DNA from: Spirochaetales bacterium
GTDB taxonomy: Bacteria > Spirochaetota > Spirochaetia > DTKZ01
DNA: 6,263 nucleotides
Direction of reading: 5' to 3'
Assembly: GCA_031274005.1 (NCBI GenBank)
Contig: JAISQU010000160.1
Location: 1-6,263 of the forward strand
Position 1 is the stretch's first letter. The number at the start of each line of letters is the position of its first letter. This document shows positions 1 through 5,024 of the stretch, piece after piece. A program made the position numbers and the translations under genes. The notes under the pieces were generated by a model. That model was not told where the DNA came from and did not search any database. It was given only the letters and a program-made list of their open reading frames with translations.

Positions 1-74
1 GACGTGCGCAACGCCCAATATGTGCTGAGCCTGTGCGCCAGGTGGGAAAGCTGCGGACCAAAATCAGCACGCAT
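1..74 (-). CDS. Possible start of an unidentified gene running off the left edge
   Basis: Reading the minus strand from an ATG at 74-72 gives a 24-residue open stretch to the window edge, with the sequence MRADFGPQLSHLAHRLSTYW near its start and codon choice similar to the genes further right. A purine-rich AGGAG touches the ATG, which is too close for a normal ribosome binding site; the frame is also open further upstream, so the start is uncertain. It faintly recalls the first helix of MarR/SlyA-type regulators, but it is far too short to assign. The plus strand is also open in frame 1 from position 1 to a TGA at 91-93, so this could instead be the tail of a plus-strand gene. Only one of the two readings can be right, and neither is secure. 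Confidence 0.25.
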   Translation of the reverse strand, partial: MRADFGPQLSHLAHRLSTYWALRT

Positions 75-120
75 CTCCTGGCTGGCCGCTTGATTTACAC
101 GGTTTTTGTTGGTGCACCCT

Positions 121-138
121 CCCGCGCATAGGCGCGGG
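121..138. repeat. GC-rich hairpin before repeat copy 1
   Basis: CCCGCGC at 121-127 and GCGCGGG at 132-138 form a perfect 7-bp stem with a 4-nt loop. It lies 11 nt before the first copy of the 48-bp repeat, as another GC hairpin lies directly before the second copy. GGTGCACC (111-118), an 8-bp palindrome, lies just to its left. The hairpin is followed by four A on the plus strand and not by a T tract, so it does not look like an intrinsic terminator. Confidence 0.6.
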
Positions 139-149
139 AAAATGCCTGA

Positions 150-197
150 ACGGAAATTGCGGAAAAGGTCACCAGAACACTTCAGGCTAAAAAACAC
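150..197 (+). repeat. 48-bp direct repeat, copy 1
   Basis: Positions 150-197 are identical to 290-337 over 48 bases. The similarity continues with three mismatches to about position 208 (TCCTG.AT in both). The offset is 140 bp. The unit begins ACGGAAATTGCGGAAAAGG and ends GGCTAAAAAACAC. It has no clear coding content on either strand. Confidence 0.95.
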
Positions 198-213
198 ATC
201 TCCTGCATACAAC

Positions 214-242
214 GCAATTGCGAAGCAATTGCCCTTTCGGGC
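214..242. repeat. Two adjacent small hairpins between the repeat copies
   Basis: GCAATTGC at 214-221 is a palindrome and recurs at 225-232; the two copies can pair around a GAA loop. Immediately after, GCCC (231-234) pairs with GGGC (239-242) around TTTC, competing for the same bases. These are small structures of unknown function within the duplicated region. Confidence 0.55.
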
Positions 243-250
243 TATCTCCC

Positions 251-304
251 TTCCGCAATTTCTGTGAAAGCGCGCCCGCCGCAGGCGGGACGGAAATTGC
301 GGAA
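251..304. repeat. Large nested inverted repeat reaching into repeat copy 2
   Basis: TTCCGCAATTTC (251-262) is the exact reverse complement of GAAATTGCGGAA (293-304), a 12-bp stem. Nested inside is a second perfect stem, CCCGCC (275-280) with GGCGGG (284-289). The right arm is the start of the 48-bp repeat, so the same left arm is also complementary to 153-164 in copy 1. This is a cruciform or RNA hairpin typical of dispersed intergenic elements; no T tract marks a terminator. Confidence 0.8.
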
Positions 305-337
305 AAGGTCACCAGAACACTTCAGGCTAAAAAACAC
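290..337 (+). repeat. 48-bp direct repeat, copy 2
   Basis: Exact copy of 150-197 in the same orientation, directly preceded by a GC-rich hairpin at 275-289. Identity over 48 bases with no mismatch points to a recent duplication or to a repeat family kept homogeneous by transposition or gene conversion. Confidence 0.95.
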
Positions 338-353
338 GCCTCCTGTATCTAAA

Positions 354-575
354 CTTGACCCACAAATAAGCATGCGGAATATAAACCGCGAAGTCGAAAA
401 AGTCGAAAAAGGGAAGAAAAAGAAGGAAAAACCGTGGTATTTCATGTTTTTATCTCAAATCTTACAAATTACCTGGATATAACAAGGTAAAACCCGGGCT
501 TCCAGCAAAAACTTCTTCTCCTTTGCGGTTAGAAATTCCTGAAATATGTAATCAATCATCGAGTTATGGGTCAAG
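354..575. repeat. Spaced 9-bp inverted repeats, possible remnant of an insertion element
   Basis: CTTGACCCA at 354-362 is the exact reverse complement of TGGGTCAAG at 567-575, enclosing about 200 bp. The right arm also forms a local hairpin, GGGTC (568-572) with GACCC (580-584). TTGACCC-type ends recall terminal repeats of some bacterial insertion sequences, but no transposase is recognisable between them. The enclosed DNA is AT- and purine-rich. A chance match of 9 bp over this distance cannot be excluded. Confidence 0.35.
391..408 (+). repeat. Two tandem copies of a 9-bp unit
   Basis: AAGTCGAAA occurs twice head to tail (391-399 and 400-408) inside a purine-rich tract that continues to about 434. 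No function is evident. Confidence 0.7.
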
Positions 576-629
576 AATAGACCCGGAGGGGGTAAAAAGC
601 AGGGCATAGCAGCCTGTTGCGCTTGGGGC

Positions 630-652
630 CAGGCCATTGCCGCAATGGCCTG
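630..652. repeat. Strong 10-bp hairpin
   Basis: CAGGCCATTG (630-639) pairs perfectly with CAATGGCCTG (643-652) around a CCG loop. It lies 9 nt before the 41-bp repeat. The downstream sequence is GC-rich with no T run, so a terminator role is unlikely. It may be part of the same dispersed element: AGCCTG at 611-616 and CAGGCT at 696-701 are inverted copies that bracket both structures. Confidence 0.75.
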
Positions 653-661
653 CGAGGTTCA

Positions 662-702
662 AGCCGTCTTCGGCTCACATTTATTGGAAGTCCGACAGGC
701 TC
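662..702 (+). repeat. 41-bp dispersed repeat, copy A
   Basis: Positions 662-702 match 6082-6122 at 38 of 41 bases in the same orientation, with the three differences at 682, 683 and 686. It starts with a small hairpin, AGCCG (662-666), loop TCTT, CGGCT (671-675). The copy sits about 90 bp upstream of the response-regulator start codon. Two copies flanking a gene cluster suggest a repeat family elsewhere in the genome. Confidence 0.9.
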
Positions 703-741
703 CTGTGTTAGTGCGGCTTTGCGGTTTTCTTCCCCCGTCCC

Positions 742-776
742 TTGACATTGAAGCTTAAGTGTAAGAAACTTGATAC
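742..776 (+). promoter_or_regulatory. Weak candidate promoter for the operon
   Basis: TTGACA at 742-747 is a perfect -35 hexamer, but no good -10 sits 16-18 nt away. The nearest AT-rich possibilities are TAAGAA at 762-767 (spacing only 14) and sequence around 770-776. It is the only promoter-like signal close to the first gene, so it is listed with low confidence. The operon could equally be driven from further upstream or by another sigma factor. Confidence 0.3.
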
Positions 777-793
777 ATCACAGGTGGAGAATT

Positions 794-1510
794 ATGAAGT
801 CAAAAACGAAAATTCTTATTGTTGATGATGAGCTTATTAATCTTGACTTTTTTGCAGTTATGTTCAGCAAGCTCGGATTCGAGGTAGAAAAGGCGGAGGA
901 TGGCGAAGAGGCGCTGGAGAAGGTCAAGCAGTTCGTTCCTGATCTGATTATTCTGGATAACATTATGCCCAAACTTTCCGGCTGGGAAGTTACAAAGACG
1001 CTGAAACAGGATGAGGCTTACAGCGATGTGCGGCATATTCCGGTTATTATGTTTTCCGCTATGGATGATGTAAAAGATAAAATCGAGGGTTTCGAGCTGG
1101 GGGTGGAAGATTACATTACCAAGCCTTTTAATTTTTCCGAAGTTCTTGTCCGCATTAAGGCTGTTTTGCGGCATAAGGATCTGGCGGACCAGATTGCCCG
1201 GCGCGAGCGCAGGCTGGCTTTGTACGAAGCCCTCAATACCTCTGTGGCGGAGTATATCAGGAAGGTCAAAAAGTCCCTGAAAGATGTTTTGAAAGAGGCA
1301 AAGAAACCGGAAACCGGCGGCGCGCAGGCTGTGGGCGCGTTTATCGGAAGGCTTACCGTCCAGGCGGAGTCTTCTCTCGAAGATATGGAAAACGCGGAGA
1401 AAGAACTGCACGAAGCCGGAATACGGGACAAGGCTCTGAAAGAGGGTGAGGTGAGCCTGAAGGAACTTGAAGAGAAATACCTCATGCATTTGGACGGTGA
1501 CCAGGGGTGA
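794..1510 (+). CDS. Response regulator: receiver domain plus long coiled-coil tail, no DNA-binding domain
   Basis: The protein has 238 residues. Residues 5-125 form a CheY-like receiver: acidic pair D11-D12, phospho-acceptor D55 in the run LIILDNIMP, switch residue S88 and K110 before P111, all the residues needed for phosphorylation. Residues 128-238 are charged and helical with likely coiled coil, and show no helix-turn-helix, GGDEF, EAL or other known output domain. Output is therefore probably by protein-protein contact. The ATG at 794 is chosen over an upstream TTG at 770 because an AGGTGGAG Shine-Dalgarno stretch (782-789) precedes it and the receiver fold begins a few residues later. 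No histidine kinase is in the window. The stop codon overlaps the next gene by 4 nt, so the two are translationally coupled. Confidence 0.9.
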   Translation: MKSKTKILIVDDELINLDFFAVMFSKLGFEVEKAEDGEEALEKVKQFVPDLIILDNIMPKLSGWEVTKTLKQDEAYSDVRHIPVIMFSAMDDVKDKIEGFELGVEDYITKPFNFSEVLVRIKAVLRHKDLADQIARRERRLALYEALNTSVAEYIRKVKKSLKDVLKEAKKPETGGAQAVGAFIGRLTVQAESSLEDMENAEKELHEAGIRDKALKEGEVSLKELEEKYLMHLDGDQG

Positions 1511-1728
1511 TAAGCGAAGAAAAGCAAAAAGTTTTAAAGCTTTTTGCCGAGGGGCGCAGGAGCTATAAGCTGATGGACTTCGTGAAAGCCCAGGCTTGTT
1601 TTGAAGAAGCTTTGCAGATTGACCCGCACGACGGACCCAGCAGGGTGTATGCGGAACGCTGCCGCGATCTTGCGGCCAATCCGCCCGCGGAAGACTGGGA
1701 CGGCGTGTACGTTATGAAAACCAAATAA
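1507..1728 (+). CDS. Small TPR-like protein resembling the C-terminal tail of class III adenylate cyclases
   Basis: The protein has 73 residues. Its start is the GTG at 1507-1509, overlapping the preceding stop as GTGA, a typical coupling arrangement; there is no well-spaced Shine-Dalgarno. Residues 8-55 form one TPR-like helical pair (YKLMDFVKAQACFEEALQID, then DGPSRVYAERC). The end, EDWDGVYVMKTK, matches from memory the TPR plus W-D-G-V tail that closes many CHASE2/class III adenylate cyclases, although no cyclase domain is present here. TPR units bind other proteins, so a role as adaptor for the neighbouring response regulator or bactofilin is plausible but inferred. The small size, codon use and tight packing support a real gene. 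Confidence 0.8.
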   Translation: MISEEKQKVLKLFAEGRRSYKLMDFVKAQACFEEALQIDPHDGPSRVYAERCRDLAANPPAEDWDGVYVMKTK

Positions 1729-1749
1729 GCCGCAAGGATAAAATAAACA

Positions 1750-2163
1750 ATGAGTACATCCTACGATCTTGAAGCGTATCAGAAAACCGAATCCCGCCTG
1801 GGGGCCGCGACCAGCCTGAAAGGAAAATTGAAATTTTCTACATCCGTGCGTATCAGCGGAAAGTTCGAGGGCGAAATCGACTCCACGGGTTTTTTGTATG
1901 TGGAATACGGCGCGGAGGTGCGCGCCGACATCAAGGCAAAATCCATTGTCGTGGGCGGCGTTATTCACGGGAATATCGAGGCCGACGAAAAGATTGAGAT
2001 GCTGCCCACGGGAAAAATCTACGGCAATGTGCGCACGACAAAACTGAAAATCGCCGACGGCGTGGTTTTTGAGGGCAAGTGCGAAATGATACGACGCGGC
2101 GATCTCGTCGATGTTTTTGCCGCTCCCATTCAGCAGTTGAAAAAGACCATACAAAGTGTTTGA
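1750..2163 (+). CDS. Bactofilin, polymer-forming cytoskeletal protein
   Basis: The protein has 137 residues, a normal bactofilin length. Residues about 24-115 are the right-handed beta-helix repeat region of the family (DUF583/PF04519), with the recurring hydrophobic-Gly pattern seen in ISGKFEGEI, VVGGVIHGNI, TGKIYGNV and DGVVFEGKCEM. Short, less ordered tails precede and follow it. Bactofilins assemble without nucleotide into filaments or sheets, often under the inner membrane, and act in cell shape, stalk or flagellum positioning, or as scaffolds for cell-wall enzymes. The ATG at 1750 follows an AAGGA at 1734-1738, 11 nt away. The gene lies 21 nt after the TPR gene, and its last 8 nt overlap the next gene. 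No peptidase or cell-wall enzyme is adjacent, so the cargo is unknown. Confidence 0.9.
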   Translation: MSTSYDLEAYQKTESRLGAATSLKGKLKFSTSVRISGKFEGEIDSTGFLYVEYGAEVRADIKAKSIVVGGVIHGNIEADEKIEMLPTGKIYGNVRTTKLKIADGVVFEGKCEMIRRGDLVDVFAAPIQQLKKTIQSV

Positions 2164-2884
2164 AAAGAGATTTACGGTTTTTCTTGCAGAGCGGCCTGTT
2201 CTGGAAAAGCGGCTTGCTTTTCTCGCGGCGGAGGATGTTCTGTGGAGCTGCACTTCCCGCGGCGAACGGCATGTGGTTCTGCTTTCCGCGGCCCGCGAAG
2301 CGGCGTGCGGTCTTGTTTATGACGGGCTTGCCGCGGACTTCGGGGGGCTTCTTGTGCGCGAGGGGGATACGGATTTTGTTTTTTCCCTGCTTGATACGCT
2401 GCGGGGCGAAAAGCTGACGCTTGTGACGGCAGAATCCTGCACAGGCGGACTTGTCTCGAAGCTGCTGAGCGACGCGCCGGGAAGTTCCGATGTTCTGTGG
2501 GGCGCTTTTGTTACCTACAGTAACGACGCCAAAATGAAGATTTTGGGCGTGAGCGGGGAAATACTGCGGACCTGCGGGGCTGTTTCTGAAGAAACCGTGC
2601 GGGCAATGACCGCGGGGGCTTTGGCCGCTTCGGGGGCCGGCGCGGCGGTTGCGGTCTCCGGCGTTGCCGGACCGGGGGGGGGCAGCGCGGAGAAGCCCGT
2701 GGGTACGGTGTGGATAGGGGCGCGGCTTGCCGCAGGAGAGCATGCGGAAAGGCTGTTTCATTTTTCCGGCCCCCGTGAAAGGGTGCGCGTCCTGGCCGCA
2801 TGGACCGCGTTATTTTTGCTGGAAGGGCTTGTGCGGAGCAGGGATGGGAGTATTGACATAACTCTGCCCGTTGGTTATATTTGA
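2156..2884 (+). CDS. cinA: CinA-family protein with KH-like and PncC amidase domains, lacking the N-terminal MoCF domain
   Basis: The protein has 242 residues, against about 410 for full CinA and about 160 for stand-alone PncC. Residues 84-230 are the C-terminal amidase domain: TAESCTGG at 91-98, FVTYSNDAK at 118-126 and SGVAGPGGGSAEKPVGTVW at 168-186. This domain converts nicotinamide mononucleotide to nicotinate mononucleotide and ammonia in pyridine-nucleotide salvage. Residues about 5-80 look like the KH-type linker of full CinA (E..LEKRL..L, then GERHVVLLSA and a short helix), while the N-terminal MoCF/pyrophosphatase domain is absent. The start is a GTG at 2156 inside the bactofilin gene (8-nt overlap) without a clear Shine-Dalgarno. 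A run of nine G at 2674-2682 encodes the conserved PGGG loop. The C-terminal tail (SIDITLPVGYI) coincides with a strong promoter for rho. Confidence 0.85.
   Translation: MFEKRFTVFLAERPVLEKRLAFLAAEDVLWSCTSRGERHVVLLSAAREAACGLVYDGLAADFGGLLVREGDTDFVFSLLDTLRGEKLTLVTAESCTGGLVSKLLSDAPGSSDVLWGAFVTYSNDAKMKILGVSGEILRTCGAVSEETVRAMTAGALAASGAGAAVAVSGVAGPGGGSAEKPVGTVWIGARLAAGEHAERLFHFSGPRERVRVLAAWTALFLLEGLVRSRDGSIDITLPVGYI
2853..2881 (+). promoter_or_regulatory. Strong sigma-70-type promoter for rho, inside the end of cinA
   Basis: TTGACA (2853-2858, 6 of 6) is followed after exactly 17 nt by TATATT (2876-2881, 5 of 6 to TATAAT). The start of transcription would be near 2888, giving a rho leader of about 100 nt. 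It overlaps the last codons of the cinA-like gene, whose tail it partly dictates. A second AT-rich stretch, TATAAAAT at 2898-2905, has no matching -35. Confidence 0.7.
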
Positions 2885-2887
2885 AAA

Positions 2888-2991
2888 ATACTGAATGTAT
2901 AAAATCCCTTTGAAAATCTGACCGGAATCTTTTTTTGAAATAACAGTGACGAAATATCGTATGACATAAAAACAATTTTGGAGATGATTAC
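2888..2991 (+). other. Leader region of rho
   Basis: This AT-rich stretch between cinA and rho contains a T7 run (2930-2936), which lacks a convincing GC stem before it and so is not a good intrinsic terminator. It also has a weak 4-bp hairpin (ACGA 2949-2952 with TCGT 2957-2960). The rho Shine-Dalgarno GGAG is at 2980-2983, 8 nt before the ATG. In E. coli, rho is autoregulated by Rho-dependent termination in its leader; whether this leader does the same is inference. Confidence 0.4.
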
Positions 2992-4764
2992 ATGGCACTA
3001 ATCCGGAGAAAACGGAGTACTACAGCGAGCCGGGAGGAGGACGTTACGGACCTGCGTGAAGATCCTCAAAATGAACTGGCATGGGGGGCCGGGACAACCG
3101 CGGAAGCGGAAGACCAGGCCGCGGCCTCCGCGGAAGACGATGGCGATGCTTCCGCAGCCCGCGGAACGCGGAAAAGAAAAATACGGGTAGAGCTTATAAA
3201 GGATGCTGTAACCGGGGAAGAGGCTCAGGCGCCTTCCGCGGAAGAACCGGCGGGGGAACCGCCCTGCGGGAAAGACAGCCCGCCCGCTCAGGAGCCGCCC
3301 GCGCAGGAGGCTTTTCAGCCCCAGTCATGGCAGGACACGCGCAAGCCGCATGAACAGCAGCACGGACGCCGCGGCCGTTTCTTTGACAAAAATTCCCGCC
3401 GCCCCACGGGGGGGAGGGGGAGCAGGGATGACTCGGCGCAGTACGCGGCTACCCTGCAGGCGCAGAACTCGCCCCCGCCTGAGGGTCAGAATATCCTCAG
3501 CATAAACGATCTTACCGTTATGAATATGAAAGACCTGCGGGATCTGGCGGCGAACCTGGGGGTACTGCAGGAGAATCTTCTTTCGCTGAAAAAGCAGGAA
3601 ATCATTTTTACCGTGCTCAAGGCCCATACGGAAAAAAACGGCGCCATCTACGCCTACGGTTCCCTGGAAATTCTTCCCGACGGATACGGCTTTCTGCGCT
3701 CGCCCCAGAACAGTTATCTTCCGGGGCCTGACGACATCTATGTCTCGCCTTCGCAGATACGGCTTTTCAATCTGAAAACAGGCGATACTGTCTATGGGCA
3801 AATTCGCTCCCCCAAGGAAGGGGAAAGATTCTTTGCCATGCTGCGGGTCGAAACCGTCAACTTCGATGAACCCTCCGTTGCCCAGCAGCGCTTTTCTTTC
3901 GACAACCTGACGCCCCTGTATCCCGATGTGCGGCTGAATCTTGAAACCACGGACACCGATATTTCCACTCGGCTTATCAATCTTTTCTGCCCCATAGGAA
4001 AAGGCCAGCGCGGACTTATTGTTTCGCCGCCGCGCACAGGCAAGACGATTCTGCTTCAGCGCATTGCCAACGCCATTACCGCGAATCATCCTGAGGTGTA
4101 CCTTATTGTGCTTCTTATTGACGAGCGGCCGGAGGAAGTTACGGATATGCAGCGCAATGTCAAGGCGGAGGTCATCTCCTCAACCTTTGACGAACAGGCT
4201 TCGCGCCATGTGCAGGTTGCCGAAATGGTTCTGGAAAAGGCCAAGCGTCTTGTGGAACACAGGCGGGATGTTGTTATTCTTCTTGACTCCATTACCCGCC
4301 TGGCGCGGGCCTACAACCAGACGGTGCCCACATCGGGCAAGATTCTTTCCGGCGGTGTTGATTCCAACGCCCTGCACAAACCCAAACGCTTTTTCGGCGC
4401 TGCGCGCAATATAGAAGACGGCGGCAGCCTTACCATCGTGGCCACGGCCCTTATCGAGACGGGCAGCAGAATGGACGAGGTTATTTTTGAAGAGTTCAAG
4501 GGTACGGGCAACATGGAAGTACACCTTGACCGCAGACTGTCCGACCGCAGGCTCTTCCCGGCCATTAACATCAAGAAGTCCGGTACCCGGAAGGAAGAAC
4601 TTCTTCTTACGGAAGAAGAGCTGAGCAAGATGTGGGTTCTGCGCAAGGTTATTAACCCCATGGATGATCTTGAAATCATAGAACTGCTCATTGACAGAAT
4701 GAAGAAAACCAGAAATAATGAAGCGTTCCTGCGCTCTATGAACACGGGGGCTGTGTCGGAATAG
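2992..4764 (+). CDS. rho: Transcription termination factor Rho with a long disordered N-terminal extension
   Basis: The protein has 590 residues, against 419 in E. coli. The hexameric RNA-dependent ATPase translocates on nascent RNA and releases RNA polymerase. Residues 172-210 are the Rho N domain. Residues 223-287 are the cold-shock-like primary RNA-binding site (DGYGFLRS, then GPDDIYVSPSQIRLFNLKTG). Residues 330-585 are the RecA-like motor: Walker A GLIVSPPRTGKT at 341-352, LLIDERPEEV at 374-383, Walker B VVILLD at 427-432 followed by SITRLARAYN, the Q-loop region TSGKILSGGVDSNALHKPKR at 447-466, and the conserved KGTGNMEVHL and SGTRKEELL. All motor motifs are intact. Residues 1-170 are low complexity, rich in Ala, Glu, Pro and Gly, with an Arg/Gly patch at 125-145 (GRRGRFF, GGRGSR). 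The ATG at 2992 has a clear GGAG ribosome binding site. rpmE follows 56 nt later. Confidence 0.97.
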   Translation: MALIRRKRSTTASREEDVTDLREDPQNELAWGAGTTAEAEDQAAASAEDDGDASAARGTRKRKIRVELIKDAVTGEEAQAPSAEEPAGEPPCGKDSPPAQEPPAQEAFQPQSWQDTRKPHEQQHGRRGRFFDKNSRRPTGGRGSRDDSAQYAATLQAQNSPPPEGQNILSINDLTVMNMKDLRDLAANLGVLQENLLSLKKQEIIFTVLKAHTEKNGAIYAYGSLEILPDGYGFLRSPQNSYLPGPDDIYVSPSQIRLFNLKTGDTVYGQIRSPKEGERFFAMLRVETVNFDEPSVAQQRFSFDNLTPLYPDVRLNLETTDTDISTRLINLFCPIGKGQRGLIVSPPRTGKTILLQRIANAITANHPEVYLIVLLIDERPEEVTDMQRNVKAEVISSTFDEQASRHVQVAEMVLEKAKRLVEHRRDVVILLDSITRLARAYNQTVPTSGKILSGGVDSNALHKPKRFFGAARNIEDGGSLTIVATALIETGSRMDEVIFEEFKGTGNMEVHLDRRLSDRRLFPAINIKKSGTRKEELLLTEEELSKMWVLRKVINPMDDLEIIELLIDRMKKTRNNEAFLRSMNTGAVSE

Positions 4765-4774
4765 CCGCATGGCG

Positions 4775-4812
4775 ATTTTGCCGGCAAAATGTTTGTTACT
4801 GAATTTTTTCGG
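4775..4812 (+). promoter_or_regulatory. Perfect 16-bp palindrome and possible RNA switch before rpmE
   Basis: ATTTTGCCGGCAAAAT (4775-4790) is a perfect palindrome between rho and rpmE and could fold into a 6-bp hairpin with a CCGG loop. The right half can instead pair downstream: CCGG (4781-4784) with TCGG (4809-4812, one G-U pair) and AAAAT (4786-4790) with ATTTT (4803-4807). This second fold would cover the first G residues of the rpmE Shine-Dalgarno GGAGGA (4811-4816). The two folds exclude each other. E. coli L31 represses its own mRNA through its leader, so a similar control is conceivable. A protein operator is the alternative. Confidence 0.45.
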
Positions 4813-4820
4813 AGGAAGCG

Positions 4821-5024
4821 ATGAAAGCTGATATACATCCTAACTATAAACCGTCAAAAATTACCTGCGCCTGCGGTAATGTTATCGAAACCCGCTCCAC
4901 GGCGGGCGACCTTTCGGTGGAAATTTGTTCCCAGTGCCACCCGTTTTTTACGGGCAAACAAAAACTGGTGGATACCGCCGGCCGCGTCGACAGGTTTAAA
5001 AGGCGCTACGGCATCAAGGATTAA
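4821..5024 (+). CDS. rpmE: 50S ribosomal protein L31, zinc-binding type
   Basis: The protein has 67 residues, typical of the family. It begins MKADIHPNYK and ends KRRYGIKD. Four cysteines, C16 and C18 (TCACGN) and C36 and C39 (EICSQCHPF), mark the zinc-containing C+ form, as opposed to the zinc-free paralogue made under zinc starvation. L31 sits at the central protuberance and bridges the large and small subunits. A strong GGAGGA ribosome binding site (4811-4816) precedes the ATG by 4 nt. It follows rho by 56 nt in the same direction and is probably cotranscribed. Its last 11 nt overlap the end of the convergent lnt frame, so there is no room for a terminator between them. Confidence 0.97.
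   Translation: MKADIHPNYKPSKITCACGNVIETRSTAGDLSVEICSQCHPFFTGKQKLVDTAGRVDRFKRRYGIKD

Larger units (their letters stand above)
94..741. other. Long gene-poor stretch full of repeats and hairpins
   Basis: No open frame here has both a credible start and a recognisable product. The stretch holds GC-rich hairpins, a duplicated 48-bp unit, a purine-rich tract (about 390-434), a spaced inverted repeat (354-362 with 567-575) and a 41-bp repeat shared with the right end of the window. The short frames that exist run through the repeats and have low-complexity Lys/Glu-rich or Phe-rich products. I read it as accumulated repeat or mobile-element debris upstream of the operon that starts at 794. Confidence 0.6.

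Noticed and set aside
121..340. CRISPR array from the repeated 48-mer
   Set aside because: Only two copies with hairpin-rich, dissimilar surroundings and a 92-bp gap; no cas gene and no regular spacer pattern.
242..445. Minus-strand open frame rich in Phe and Ser
   Set aside because: It is the reverse reading of the purine tract and the repeat; composition is low complexity.
264..482. Plus-strand open frame of 72 codons across repeat copy 2
   Set aside because: It runs through the 48-bp repeat and a Lys/Glu low-complexity tract, has no ribosome binding site and no family resemblance.
455..637. Minus-strand open frame of 60 codons (and its inner 34-codon version from 559)
   Set aside because: No recognisable product, no clear ribosome binding site, and it crosses a hairpin; kept only as a remote possibility of a small or relic gene.
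770..793. Upstream TTG start for the response regulator
   Set aside because: Adds eight residues unlike receiver N-termini, while the ATG at 794 has a good Shine-Dalgarno.
800..1489. Long minus-strand frame opposite the response regulator
   Set aside because: Shadow of a clear receiver-domain gene with intact catalytic residues on the plus strand.
2925..2940. Intrinsic terminator after cinA at the T7 run
   Set aside because: No stable GC-rich stem lies directly before the T run.
3325..4089. Long minus-strand frame opposite rho
   Set aside because: Shadow of rho, whose conserved domains lie on the plus strand.
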